Of a DNA stretch of 64,000 nucleotides, positions 1 to 11,900 are shown in pieces. The notes under the pieces are model-generated. The model was not told the DNA's origin, did not search any database, and was given only the letters and a program-made list of their open reading frames with translations. The translations under genes were made by a program, and so were the position numbers. This stretch comes from Eumeta japonica (lineage: Eukaryota > Arthropoda > Insecta > Lepidoptera > Psychidae): positions 62,001 through 126,000 of the forward strand of contig BGZK01000533.1 in the NCBI GenBank assembly GCA_005406025.1. Direction: 5' to 3'. Numbering within the stretch: the first letter of the stretch is position 1; each line of letters starts with the position of its first letter.

Positions 1-50
1 AGTCGCCGGAGCGGCGCGAGAGGGCGCCAGCTGCGACCGCCTCCTTATAA
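1..50 (+). CDS. Possible C-terminal coding tail of a gene truncated by the window edge
   Basis: The first 50 bases are very GC-rich in otherwise AT-rich DNA. Reading from base 3, one frame gives about 15 codons with mostly G or C in third position and ends at TAA (48-50). Composition drops to AT-rich immediately after that stop. A canonical AATAAA lies at 123-128, about 70 bases on, which suits a short 3' UTR. The encoded tail is rich in Arg, Glu, Ala and Pro and I recognise no family. The other two forward frames are also open here, so the frame is chosen on third-position GC and the composition break only. It could equally be a GC-rich non-coding island. Confidence 0.28.
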   Translation, partial: SPERRERAPAATASL

Positions 51-222
51 GTATATTAACGTCGTGTCTGACAAGCGTGACTTTTTATGTCTTTATTTCG
101 ACTATCGTCCATGTGAAATCTTAATAAACGTAAACTTATTAAGCGATCGTTGACATCTAAGACTTGTTTGTTACTTAACGTCTTAAGATCTGGCAAGATT
201 GAATTGAATGTATTCATCTATA

Positions 223-523
223 TTATTCCGTAAATCCGTGACAATATCCCGAGTGAATCAAATAGCACACACTGCTAACAAAATGATCACAATTAGAATG
301 GGAATATACCGAATTTAAAATCTCATAAAAATCCAAAATCCCATTTAAAATTCCAAGGGAATTCGTTAATGAGTTTTCAAAATTCACATTAAAACAATCG
401 CTTTCGTAGAAGATGTTCAGCCGTTGGCCGCGGACGTAGTTAACGCATGGGTGACGATGATCTTTAGCATTTTCTTCTTCGTACTGGACAAGCCCGGACG
501 GCGTTAAATCCATACTCATCAGT
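223..523 (-). CDS. Candidate terminal coding exon, unrecognised product
   Basis: On the minus strand a strong 3' splice site (T-rich tract ending CATTCCAG, + positions 524-531) opens a frame of about 100 codons that stops at 223. The first 45 codons or so have clearly G/C-biased third positions and a soluble-looking composition (motifs VQYEEEN and VNYVRGQRLN). The rest becomes AT-rich, so the real coding part may end near 388, where a weak GTGAAT donor sits. A second frame from the same acceptor gives about 19 codons ending RRRKC and a stop at 464, and cannot be excluded. It lies tail-to-tail with the possible forward-strand gene end at 1-50. No domain recognised. Confidence 0.35.
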
Positions 524-529
524 CTGGAA

Positions 530-1900
530 TGAAAAAATTGTGGGCGTATAGACCATTTGGGCAAGAACGATAAAGAATAAAACAAACTTACGCCTGTCTA
601 TTTCTGAGTAAAGATGAACAACAACGGTTGCCTCGTTACTCAACATTGGGGTTTTTGAAAAGTTACCTAGTTTTATATATCTTGGACTTGCTATAATATA
701 TAAAACAAATGTATAGTAATTCACTTAATAGAACTAATAACATAATTATTATAAATCTATTAGCAATCTAGAGGTCTCCCGGGTCTGGACAGTATTTCTA
801 AATTTTAGTAACTCAGTGCTGTTATTTTTTGTTGATATCTCTATTAAACATGAATAACAATCTGTATTGTAGCTATTAAATTAAATTAAATGTGTGTGTG
901 TCAGTATTCAGTACAATACTCAGCATGGAAAATAAAATCAGAAAGATAGTAGAATTTACATTGTAGGCATTTTCAATTTTACCTTCTATTGTCTGATTTG
1001 AGTATACAACGTATCGTAGTGTTGTCACCTAAAATGGCAATTGTGGCGCAACTTGGGTATTTTGGATGTAAATATTACTACTATGTTTATCTTTATCCAC
1101 TATGTTATACATTTTTAATATACTATTTTGTTTATCTTGATTATCTTATATGTTTTTATTTATTCATGAGTGCATTACAAGAACAAGTGTTATTATATTG
1201 CGGAAATAAACTATTAAAAATTTTTTTTTTTGACCTTAGATTTTTACGTTTTCCACATTTAGGTGGTATGTATTCAATATATTTTTTATATATTTTGTTA
1301 TATATTTGCTAAAGAAAATAGAGAGTTAAATCAGTGTATGTCGCTGCACTGCCAAAATACTAGCAATTTTCCCGTTCCACAGAAAGATAATTCAGTTTAA
1401 ACTTGATTCGTGAATTAACTACAGTTAAACTCAGTTTTAGCGGTGATCTACGGAACTAATTTGAGTTTGGGCGGTCAGATAATAAACTTTTGTGAAGTTG
1501 GTAATTCTTTTCAGACATTTTATTTGCTTGCTTCTTTGAGGGTAAAAAACCGTCTTGCTTTTTGCGTCCATTCTGTTCTATAATATTTCTATTTTTTGTG
1601 AATGTGTAAATTTAGATCATTATTGATTTTTTTATTAATTTACAATACTTTACAGTTTTTTTTTATCGAAACTCGTATATCTATTACCAATTACACTTTT
1701 CTTTTTTTAAGGCCAATACCGAATTTTACTACAAACTAGAAATAATTAGAATTGTCTTCCATCACTGTGAATCGTATTGAAAGATCTTAATTAATATATG
1801 AACAAAAGATAATTTATTAAAAAATAAATAAGGTCACATGAATGTATGAAAATAGTATGAAATGAAATGAAAATAGTGAGTATAATACATTGATCTATAA
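530..1900. other. AT-rich intergenic or intronic DNA
   Basis: Homopolymer-rich, stop-dense sequence with no recognisable gene. A 107-codon forward reading frame at 989-1312 is almost entirely Tyr, Leu, Ile and Phe from TA-rich DNA and is judged a chance frame. Confidence 0.6.
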
Positions 1901-1944
1901 AAAAGAGGAGATGCACAGTTCCGAGCTCGAAAACGGCCGCGGTA

Positions 1945-1978
1945 AATGAGTGCTAAAATAAACAGTTTAGCACTCATT
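1945..1978. repeat. Perfect 13-bp hairpin just inside the left TIR
   Basis: AATGAGTGCTAAA (1945-1957) and its exact inverse TTTAGCACTCATT (1966-1978) are separated by 8 bases. It sits 25 bp inside the left end of the 1901-3637 element, which suggests a subterminal structural element of that transposon. Confidence 0.75.
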
Positions 1979-2005
1979 GCATTTAGTGTAGTTTCGTTAC
2001 ACCTT

Positions 2006-2159
2006 CAGAGGCGGATTTATAATTTTTATGAGTGTAGGCCACTTTATTTCCGCCGCCCATGTACCTTTCTAAAATAATAATTTTCTGAAATCTGCCGCCC
2101 CTAGGACGCTGCCGCCCCTAGGCCGCGGCCTACACGGCCTATTGACAAATCCGGGACTG
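2006..2159. mobile_element. 154-bp hAT-type MITE nested in the 1901-3637 element
   Basis: The ends are CAGAGGCGGATTTAT and, inverted, CAGTCCCGGATTTGT (11 of 15 matching). Both ends also carry a subterminal TGTAGGCC. The flanks are TACACCTT (1998-2005) and TATACCTT (2160-2167), an 8-bp duplication with one difference. CAG...CTG termini and 8-bp target-site duplications are hallmarks of hAT elements. There is no coding capacity; the interior is GC-rich with GCCGCCCCTAGG repeated. It is younger than its host element. Confidence 0.75.
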
Positions 2160-3420
2160 TATACCTTCCGTTACAACATCGAGGTGTTCTGTTAAGGCCA
2201 AGTATGCTTTGATTATGGGTACCTTTAAACGAATATTTCTAGAAAACTGTTATACCTAGCAAACTCAAAAAAAAAATTCTAAGTATACAAAATATGTTCT
2301 GAGTTCTACCGTAGGGAAAGCTTAAATACACAGCACGTTCTTTATGATAAAAAATACTAAAGTACGTTCACTTAAAACACTAATACCAATAAATTTCTAA
2401 CAGGACAAACGATAAAAAAACAAAATTTAAACATTATTAGTAAAATATAATTACACAGGGTTGGCCTTAAGCATTTTGTTTATAATAAATAGTTTTCTCA
2501 TTATAAATAAAAAACTAAAATGTCGCTTACGACAAAAAGTTCTGCGTAACTAAATGACAATCCATCTTCCTTACTCTGCCGCTTTAAGTCGACTCTCCTT
2601 CTCACAGAACAGTGTGGGACGTGACGCGTTGCGTTTGGCATTGCACTTGGCCTTAAAAAAAATCAAAAATAACACGAAAAAGCTATGAAAAAGGATGATA
2701 TTTCTTATTTTTGATAAGAAAAATTTAGTTTCTTTATAATAGGTACTCAATTCCGTATTGTAATGAGAACTGGATGAGTATTTTGTATTTCTTCATCTTA
2801 AGTAGCATCAAAAACCGAGACATAAACAGACTTAAAAAAATAGACCGAAGCAACATCGGTCTCGTATTTTTTGTGTTGTCACGTTATTTGGTCGCTTAAC
2901 GATATAGACTCTGTTCTTATACTAAAGGAGTCGCCTTTTTCAATTTTTTATTTATTTCATATTTATACAAATACTAAAATTACCTCAAAAAGGAAATCAT
3001 ACAATAGAAAATAATTATGTTTATTTTGTTTGAATTTGTTTTTTACCAATAAGTATAAGTAAGTACATAGTATGTTTATCAAAAATGTGTTAATGTTTAA
3101 TTAATCGTCATCTTATTTTATTATATAAATAATAAGAAAATTTTATATTACTATAATCTACACAGTTTAGAAATTATGAAGTTCTTTCATGAATATTTTC
3201 ACCGATATAATGAAATTAAAGATTGATATTAATTTTAATCTTAGTGATTAAGGTTTATTTTGAAAAAAAAATATACTACGATTGTTTTCATACATTCAGC
3301 CAAAAAACAATAATAAAATTTAAAATAATATTAAACGACTCCGCCGATGTATTGTATTAGAACAACACGTGTAAATTGTAAAAAAATATGACTGATTGTC
3401 TTCCAATAACAAAATGATCG

Positions 3421-3457
3421 TTTTAAATGCAAAGAGAAGAACTCTTTGCATTTAAAA
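3421..3457. repeat. Perfect 16-bp hairpin inside the right part of the TIR element
   Basis: TTTTAAATGCAAAGAG (3421-3436) pairs exactly with CTCTTTGCATTTAAAA (3442-3457) across a 5-base loop. It lies about 160 bp inside the right TIR. Likely a transposon structural feature; too small for a typical microRNA precursor. Confidence 0.75.
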
Positions 3458-3689
3458 ATGAACATTATGTTACGACATTTTGGTTGAAATGTCAGATGAT
3501 AAATAATGTTCCTTTTCTACTTTTTCTTTGGCACTGCAAAATGGTATCATAAATTGCGAGACAGGGACAAATGACTCAAAACACTCTGAGCCATTTTTCG
3601 CCATCCAAATAGTACGCAACTGTGCATCTTCTCTTTTCTGTACATTTATGGTATAATATTAAAAATGTATACGCCACAGGAATCCGTTT

Positions 3690-3950
3690 AATTAACGCAC
3701 GGCCGTTAGCTTTCGCTTGTATTGTTCCAAAATGAATCGCTTTGTCGGCGCAGTGATCCGACGACGCCCGCGCCCGCTCGTTCGGGCCGCTCCGATTTTG
3801 TATGCGTCACCGCTCTACGTAACGCCGTCTAAAAAAAATATCGGAACGTTTATCGGGCCGGAGCACTCGTACGGATTTCGCGGGAAGACGTGCGCCGGCG
3901 ATATGCGATCCGACGCTCAGGCGGATTTACAGGTTTAGTTTAAAAAAAAA
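3690..3950 (+). other. GC-rich island with a weak short reading frame
   Basis: A GC-rich block follows the right TIR. It holds an ATG in good insect context (CCAAAATGAATC, ATG at 3732) and a frame of 68 codons to a stop at 3936-3938, rich in Arg, Pro and Ala, with no recognised domain. It may be a conserved non-coding element or an isolated exon. The following 3951-4100 is AT-rich with a short (TATAT)n stretch at 4020-4045. Confidence 0.25.
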
Positions 3951-4244
3951 ATCCTTCGACTTTTCCCCGAACGATTGTCTGAGTCGGAACGAGGGTATTT
4001 GCTCTTTAGCAAAGTATAATTTATATTATATTATATTATATTTATATATTTCGGTATTAAAAAAAGTACAAATTAAACCAGAGACGCACAACATCCATAG
4101 ACTTGGTACGCCATATTATTTTATCGCTGAATAAGATGGACGAAAGACATCTGAAAGTCGACCTACACCGGGGACCGTATACGTGCCAACGATGGAGGCG
4201 TACATTGCCAACCTGCCTGCAACAGGCGAACGGCCCGGCCCGGC

Positions 4245-4500
4245 CGGTGGGGTACCGCACCCTCGCAGAATACAGATGTGAAATGGCAGCCAGCGCTGTT
4301 GCATTTCGTTCGGCGAGTGAGGATTACGGTGGCCCCCTACCTGCTCCAGCAGATATTCTATTCCCTTCCAAAAGCTTCAGTGGCCCCACCCTCCCCATCA
4401 GATATCCTACCGTTTCCTAAAAGGCCAGCAACGCACTGGTGAATGTCTATGCGGGGCGGAGACTACCTACTCTCTAGTTACTCTCACTCTCCTATGGCCC
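4245..4500 (+). mobile_element. Lepidopteran retroelement (SINE/LINE 3' tail) remnant
   Basis: The order of blocks 'GGGGTACCGCACC', 'GAATACAGATG', 'TTTCGTTCGGCGAGTGAGG' and 'AAGGCCAGCAACGCACT' matches, from memory, a very common lepidopteran retroelement 3' region. The copy is diverged and lacks the usual intact terminus. A 105-codon frame running through it is therefore not a gene. Confidence 0.55.
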
Positions 4501-7059
4501 TTAAAGGGTTATAAAAAAAAGTTCAGCTACGTGGCGATGTCAGTCCTAATAATTAATTTCACATAATGACTTACTTAAAGGTAAAATCCCAGCTTCTTCC
4601 TTCCTGTAATATGATTTATAATTGATGATTACTAAATTACAAAGTTTTACCCATAATAAAAACACGTTTTAATACAGGCGTTAACTCTTATCTTATTAAT
4701 TTATTTCAAATTTAATTAAAATGTTCTAATACGGTTATTAATACTCATACATTATTACTCTCCATAAAAAAATGTTCTTAGTTATATCTATGTAATTGCA
4801 TTAAAGTTTTTATCTGATCGTTTTGTTTGAAATGCAATACTTTGATTAATCTTTTAAATGGTCATTTTGATGATACTTTTTTTCTACTTCATTATTTATT
4901 ATAAAAAGCAGACGACTCTCATTGATCGAAGTGACTTCGTAAAACGAATAGAAAATTATCCTTCGAAATAGATTATTTAATGATTTTTATGTATGTTTAT
5001 TAAACAACAAAATAAATTAACACAATGAAAGGCTTATGTTAGTCAACCAGTCAAAGTGATGAGGCCAAATTCCTCCAAAATTTGAATTTTAACACCTAAT
5101 ATTTTAATGACTTTTTATAGATTGACATCATTAGAACTTATGCTTTATTTTAAATTTCAAATTGTAGATTAACCTCTGTGACGTAGGGACATCAGGAGAT
5201 GAGAGAGTTCCGTTTTTCTTTTTGAGTTAAGCAACCCTAAAATTAGTGCATGAATGCCAGAAAATGGAAGAAAACGAGGATTGTATGTCTAATTGGCGAC
5301 ACTAGGCAAATCAAGTAAACAGAACGATAATTATTGAGAATTATCACTTTTTTACTATCTGCTAAAAGCTCTAGGGTCGGCGAAGACTTAACCATCACAT
5401 ATTACCTCATGAAAACACGTGAATGAAGTTACTTTATAGTAGGTAGAAGTTTTAAGTTCAGGTTGTTTAAAGGTTATCGACTTCTAAACATTCCATTTGG
5501 GTAGAGATCGGCGTGCATATATTTGACCGCTAAGATCGTTTGACGAAGTTATGAGCCGATAAAAAAATTCATGTCAACACAACGACGCGCGACGCATACA
5601 GATGAGCCTAGTCGGACGCGCAGTCGGCCGTAATATGGAAATTGCGACGTTGCAAACTGCATGATCTCACGCATGCGTCCTCACGACAGTGTCGCCAACT
5701 TTGAAATAATAAATAATGCATTGTATAACTATAAAAGATGCGAAACTGCACTCCCCGGCCATTAACGGAAAGCAATTTGTCGTGTTATACGTGGAATTTT
5801 GGATGCAATGATAAAAGTGCATTTAATTTGATAACAGATTTTCGTAATGTAATATTTTTGAATTTTACTATTAATCTTGTTATGATTAATCAGAGGTATT
5901 TTAAGACACTGAAAAATAATTTTTTTTGTCATGTTATAAATTCCACGAATCATGGTTGATTTTCTAATTGAAAAGTCTATAAGCGCGTATCGAGTGAAAA
6001 TCAAATATGTATTTGAATGACATTGTACTGTTGCCTGCTTGTCGATTAATTAAGCGCTCAGTCTCGTCGTAAATAGTGAGTGTTAAATATTTTATATTCT
6101 ATAAAATAAATTTTAGTTCACGAGTGTTTTATATTTAAAATCAATGTACATTTAAAAATAAATTACATATTTGCTTATGATTTCATTTTATTTTAATAAT
6201 TCCCATGTACAATTAATAAAACGAGTGTTAATTTTGAGTAACATCCTAAATAATCCCCTAAATGAATATTAAATGAAAATATTAAGGCCTACGGCATATT
6301 TACTCGGCAACGCCATACACCAAATAATTATAATGTATGCGATTATTATTTATTGCCCTCGATACGAAAATATAAGTGAAGATCTGTGTGTACTGGGCTT
6401 AATTATAATTGCGATGTCGAGACTGAATGAGAATTTTCTTTCCAGTTTAATATACATTGTGTCTCTTATAAATATTTAATATATAAGACAGCGGCTCGGC
6501 AGACGCCTTTTATAGAATAAAAGCCGTATTTGCATGAGAAGTGAACAGGAATGCTCTATGCGACCCCTTGCCGAGGGGAAAAAAATGTCAAAATGAATTT
6601 GAATTTTAGCCGAAAAGCTGAAAAGGTTTAATTATGAAAACGTATTTTTACCGAAGCGAATCCCGCTTTTCAGCCTAGCCGCGGTCGGCCGCGGCCGCGC
6701 ACCGCCCCGCTTTTGATATCGTATTTATTTTGATAATTAAAGAAAGTGATAATTAATTCGCATTTTAATTTTCAATCGTACGATATAATATTTTTTAGTT
6801 TTCGCTACAAAAAGGCCCTTAAAATAGTACTTTAGTAATGAAATTTTTATTCTGATGTTTAAAATGCATCAACAGCAGCGCATACACTCAGTATTAGGTA
6901 CAGTCGTTCGGTATATATGAATCATTAAAACGAAATTGAGGATAATTCATAAACAAAAATGATGTCCTTGGCGAAAACTAAAATGGAATTTCTCTATAAT
7001 ATTGAACTTGGTATTAACTAAGAAATTTTTCACGTGATGTTATAAAGAAATTGAACTCC
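4501..7059. other. Intergenic DNA with small GC-rich islets
   Basis: Mostly AT-rich. Two CpG-rich islets stand out: about 5570-5700 (dense CG dinucleotides, no open frame of note) and about 6660-6715 (a GCGGTCGGCCGCGGCCGCGC stretch). No gene, tRNA or recognised repeat seen. Confidence 0.5.
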
Positions 7060-7360
7060 ATTTTCTCTCTCGCCGGAGTGCGCGGGAGTCGGGCTCGTTT
7101 TATTTCTGTAAGTTTCGCTCTATTTTCTTTTTGCTGACGCTTCGTTTCCTTTCGTTGTGAGGCGGATTAATTGCTCCCTCGACTACTTGGAATGGCGCTG
7201 GCGCCATTAGATGAGTTTACGGCGAGACGAGTAGAGACTTATCATTCGCCAATACTCGACTTCACAACCGTCGATTTCGCTTCCATAGCTAATGATCCAA
7301 AAAGAACTAGACTATTAATGATAGTGAGCTCCACTCACGCACCGAAGGTTCTGTAGATTA
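7060..7360 (+). other. GC-enriched segment with a strong splice donor
   Basis: A CG-rich stretch (CTCGCCGGAGTGCGCGGG) leads to TTTATTTCT|GTAAGT, with the donor GT at 7108. A frame from the ATG at 7192 to a stop at 7354 codes for 54 residues with even codon use (motifs APLDEF and HSPILDF). Either could belong to a first exon. No family recognised and no matching acceptor identified. Confidence 0.2.
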
Positions 7361-7689
7361 TTTTAAAAATGCACCTAAATGATAATAATCCGACTGATAT
7401 AATCTGAGAAGAGTAAAATAATAAATAGTTTCAATGAACGCTGTAAAAGTTTTGACGAATGGAAAGACGATTTAATGATCAGATTAGTTATAATATAAAT
7501 GTTCAAATGCATGAATATTGGTGCAGATATAGATAGAAATGCATGTGAGTAATTAAAATATCGGAATGAAGTTTTTATCTCACGACACGTCGCACGACAC
7601 GGAGCTAGGCAGCAAAAAATAACGTTATGTAAGCTTAAAATGGTATAGGATATTTGAAGTACAGTACAACTGTTTTCGCCCGAGAATCA

Positions 7690-7790
7690 ATTATATGATT
7701 TAGCTCAGCTTTTTAGCATTAAATCGCACATGCGTTTGGCCCGGGTTTGAATCTGTCCTAGCAATTGTTTTTTTTTTTAATTAATTACTT
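7690..7790 (+). repeat. tRNA-derived SINE or degenerate tRNA-like sequence
   Basis: TAGCTCAGCTTTTTAGCA (7701 on) resembles a tRNA A box / D arm and GGGTTTGAATCTG (7743 on) a B box / T arm, spaced as in a pol III internal promoter. The acceptor and T stems do not pair well, so it is not a functional tRNA. A T-rich run follows. Best read as a decayed SINE head. Confidence 0.4.
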
Positions 7791-8490
7791 TCAAAGATTC
7801 GATTCATTTCATTGTTACTTTTAGTATAATTAGTAATACTTATATATCAACAGCAATTATTTTATAACAATTTTAATACATAACTTCGAAGAGAACGGAA
7901 TAGTTTTGCATAACTCCAAAAAATAGTCTTTGCTGGAACATTTTATTTGCAAACACAAATAAAGAATAGCTATGCAAAAATAAAAGGAAACGATAATCTA
8001 TTCCAAAATTTGAATAATGAAAATATTTTTAAGAATTTAAATATCATTAAATTATCCGACCATTTAATTTTTTAAAACAGAAATAATCTTTGAAGGTTCA
8101 TATTTTTGTGTATGCAAATTATACTACTTTTTGTTTATTAGTGAAATAATAGGAAATACAATTGTATTTCAAAAAATTTTGGAAAAACACCATCTATTGT
8201 GTTCAACTACAAAAAAAGAACAACATTATTTTTGTAGCAGTGCCCTCTATGTACAAATTACATTATTATTTTTTTAATTACTATAAAATGTTTTTTTTTA
8301 TTCTATTGTTTTTATCTATTCATAAAATATATTTATATATAGCGAAAGGAATTTCGTTCTGACCGGGTGTCTTCGAGTTACCACCTGTCTTTGTTTACAT
8401 ACAAATAAGTATTAAATCCATTTTTATGAAGATGCAAAAGGACATGAATAAGAAGCGATAATCGTGGAGGTTTTAAGAAAAATGTAAAAT
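7791..8490. other. AT-rich spacer
   Basis: No gene or repeat recognised. A 66-codon frame at 8162-8362 consists of Tyr, Phe, Ile and Lys codons from AT-rich DNA and is not supported. Confidence 0.6.
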
Positions 8491-8492
8491 CA

Positions 8493-8660
<168 letters not shown>

Positions 8661-8869
8661 ATTCAAAGACTAGTAAAATTTATATTTAAGTAATAAATAT
8701 TTACGGTTCACAGCTACTACGCAATTTTGAATTCACAGAAATAGGAATGAATAATAAAATTTGCATATGCAAGTTTACATTCATAATTTGTGTACGCCTT
8801 GGTAGTCGGCTAGAGCGCCATCGAGTGCAGTTAAAGCTAATCAAGACATCCTGGATTAATCATGCGCAT

Positions 8870-8965
8870 GAGCAACCCGTAATAAAGTAGTTGAGGAGGC
8901 ACACTCAATCAGCGGACGGCGGGCTCCTTACGTATATCCTTGGAGTTGTGATGATGATGTAATTT
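8870..8965 (+). mobile_element. Decayed RTE-type LINE 3' end
   Basis: TTGAGGAGGCACACTCAATCAG followed by CGGACGGCGGGC and a TGATGATGATG end follows the layout of lepidopteran RTE LINE 3' termini, where the ORF end (WRSxEEAxxQQW) leads into a TGATGATG tail. The copy is shorter and more diverged than the one at 12488. Confidence 0.4.
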
Positions 8966-11900
8966 GTGTGACCGTTTGTAGGGTTCCGTGTTGAAAATAC
9001 TACAATCTTATTTACTAATTATTATACTATATTCTAAAGTTGCATTTTTTAGAGTTTGGCTTGGATGTGGAAAATGCTTGCCTAAACTGAATTTTTGGTT
9101 TGAATGTAACTTGCGATATAAGTAAAGGGGGCTAACGGATACATTACAAGATCGAAAAGAACAATTTTTTGTCACTAGCACTAGTAAAAAATAACTATGA
9201 ACATAAATTAAATGTACGTAATTTGACATTAATTAAGCAAAAGATTGATAGAATATAATTAACATGAAACAACTCATGAGAATTGAATTTTACTTGCTTT
9301 ATTTCTTATTCATACAGACAAACAATGCGGATTATTTAGTTTTTCAACGATATAAATTTATTTTTACTTAATTTATACCACAGCACACGTTACAAAAAGA
9401 TATATGTATTTGAAAAATTAATTACATAATTAATACTTTTTTCAATTTTCTGATTGTGAAAATGATAATTAAGTATGTTTTTTTTATTTATTTAACGTAT
9501 ATCATAACATTAATAACTGAACATTCTAGATTTTATTATACTCGACAACGCTTTCATTGTTGACTGTATGACCTAAGGTAACATTATAGTTTTATTTTGG
9601 AACGAAAATTGAATCTCAACCAGTTTTGTGCTACTCGTTACAGAAGCAAGCAACATTGTACCAAATATGAGACAAAATACTACCAAAATAAACATTTTTC
9701 AAATGAAAAATTGCTGAAATCTTAAATAAATTCTACAGCAATTTCACGTTCTATTGTTGAAATAATAACAATGTCTGCTATTTGCGTTACCGTATTCAGT
9801 AACAAATTTTAATGTCATGAGGTATGGCGTGTTCCCTGAATAGGTAATGCCTTGCAGTCACGACATTTCGTAGAATCACGGCTCTAACAAAGTAGAATAG
9901 ATCTTTTGGTTATTCAGATTTATGTATTGACCAAAATAAGATGTGACGCATTTCGTTTTTTATGACGAAACCAGTGAAAATGTTTAGATTCATTTTAATA
10001 CATTTTTTAAGTGTCTTAATACAATACAAGTATAATAACAATTCGCATTAGTTAAACACACTGCGGTAGCGTTCTTTCTTCAAAAGAGTAAACTCCTACA
10101 GAGTTTATGTCGCGTGATCTCTCGCTCAATGATGATCCCGTGCCGGTCCTGTACTAAATTTCGATTTCGGTTCCACTTCCTGTACCGATCCCGTTTTATT
10201 TAATTTACTGAAACTAAAAATAATATTACAGAAAGGGCATATTTAAAATCAAATTCAATCCTAATTAAAATAAGTAACCTTTAAACTTTGTAGCTTGTAT
10301 AGATTTCTATAATAATAATATAATATAAACCCACGCTTATTTCCAAAGAAGGGTAGGCCGAGACTATGGATTTTCACATGGTACGATCTCTATAATAAGA
10401 AGTACCAGGTTTCTGTATTAATAAATACATATATACTGTAATTAGTCGTGAAAGTAGTAGACAAATAGTCGAGACGGGATATGGCTGCGTGTAGAATAAA
10501 TTCAGGACCACGTTTAGCTGTACCTATACGCCGCTAGCTAGTACAATAGCACTGATGCAGTAATCCATAGCCCATCACACGAGGGCAACCCGAGCGTTAA
10601 TAGCTCCCCGGGACGTGACGCCCGCTAATTGGAACTCCCATGGGCACTTAATAATATTAACGGAACATATCGAACTTGTGGGAAGTACTGCACTCTATTA
10701 ATGAGGACGGAGGTGTCGATAACCCAGTTATTCAGCACTAGGAAATGATACGATCTGAATTCAGAAAATAGCTCCTTCTGGATAAGATCTGTCGTTGCAG
10801 AAATTTTGTATTGAAGAAATACAAAAATAGATGAGACATTATATGTCAATACTAGATTTACCATTCCCTATAAGGCATAAAAATGGTGTCGCATCATCGA
10901 TACGTTTGCAAAAATGTACACGGAAAGTGCATTTTTTTGTGCCAGACGTAATGCGAATCTAAAGCAATAGTGTAACCAAAATAGGGATAAAATCTAATGC
11001 GTAACAAAAACCAACCATATTAGAAAATTGTTTACCGCGTATTGTTTGTATGAAACTACACACGAAATTAAAACACTAGCTTAATAACCGTAATATTGAT
11101 GATTTTTTTTATTCACCTTATAGAATATATAAATTATATACACATGATAAGCACAATTCCTTGGTTGCCCTCGATGTACTGTATTCCCTCGATAAATATG
11201 ATGTTTGTGTGTCCACTTCTAGACGGTATCTCTTCAAGCGAAATAATAAAATTTGAATCCGGTAACCAACGGAGAACGATGTACGTCTATTTGATTGGAT
11301 AATCTAAAGATATGATAGTAAAAATTGACAACGAATTTGTACTTCATCCGAGTTCCTTCACTGGCTGTTTTTTGCAAAATGTACAACCTAAAACTTAACG
11401 ATTTCAAAGTTAAGCCTTACTGTCTGATCGACAATTTTAAACATTAATATCTCGGTTAATTTTCATCTTTTTTTAACCCATTCATGTTATTTTTGTACAA
11501 AATCATTGTTTTCCGCAACGTAAAACGAAGCCTGAACAGAAATTCAGTTTGCGTTCTATATACTTAAATGTACGTTACTACAGAATGTATGATTTTTAGG
11601 TACCTATACGAGAATACATACCGAAAGTCTAAAAATAACTCCCAATAAAATTTACGTTTCGACTTACGTCTGTCTGTCGCTCTCCTAAGATGTGTTCGAC
11701 TCGAAATCTAGAAATTATTGGAGAATACGATTAAAAATTACATCTAATATTAATTATTAGATTTTTTTAGAATAAGGTATTGTTATTAAATAATAAAAGA
11801 CAATGCGAAAATATCAAAATTTTTAATCATTAAAATTACATACAATCGATACATTAACATTGTGAACACCGCTGGTGGCAGTCCAGTTTTTATAATTTAT

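Larger units (their letters stand above)
1901..3637. mobile_element. Unclassified DNA-transposon-like element with 20-bp terminal inverted repeats
   Basis: AAAAGAGGAGATGCACAGTT at 1901-1920 recurs inverted at 3618-3637 with one mismatch. A 19/20 inverted match 1.74 kb apart is not expected by chance and marks the ends of a TIR element. The interior is AT-rich and no transposase frame is visible, so it is non-autonomous or decayed. Each terminal region carries a perfect hairpin (1945-1978 and 3421-3457), and a hAT-type MITE has inserted at 2006-2159. A weaker stem with GACCGA/TCGGTC arms lies at 2843-2861. I could not see a convincing target-site duplication in the immediate flanks, so the superfamily is unassigned. 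Confidence 0.6.

Noticed and set aside
4103..4420. 105-codon plus-strand frame
   Set aside because: Lies over a recognised retroelement tail.
7690..7765. Functional tRNA gene
   Set aside because: Acceptor and T stems do not pair and the T loop is off-consensus.
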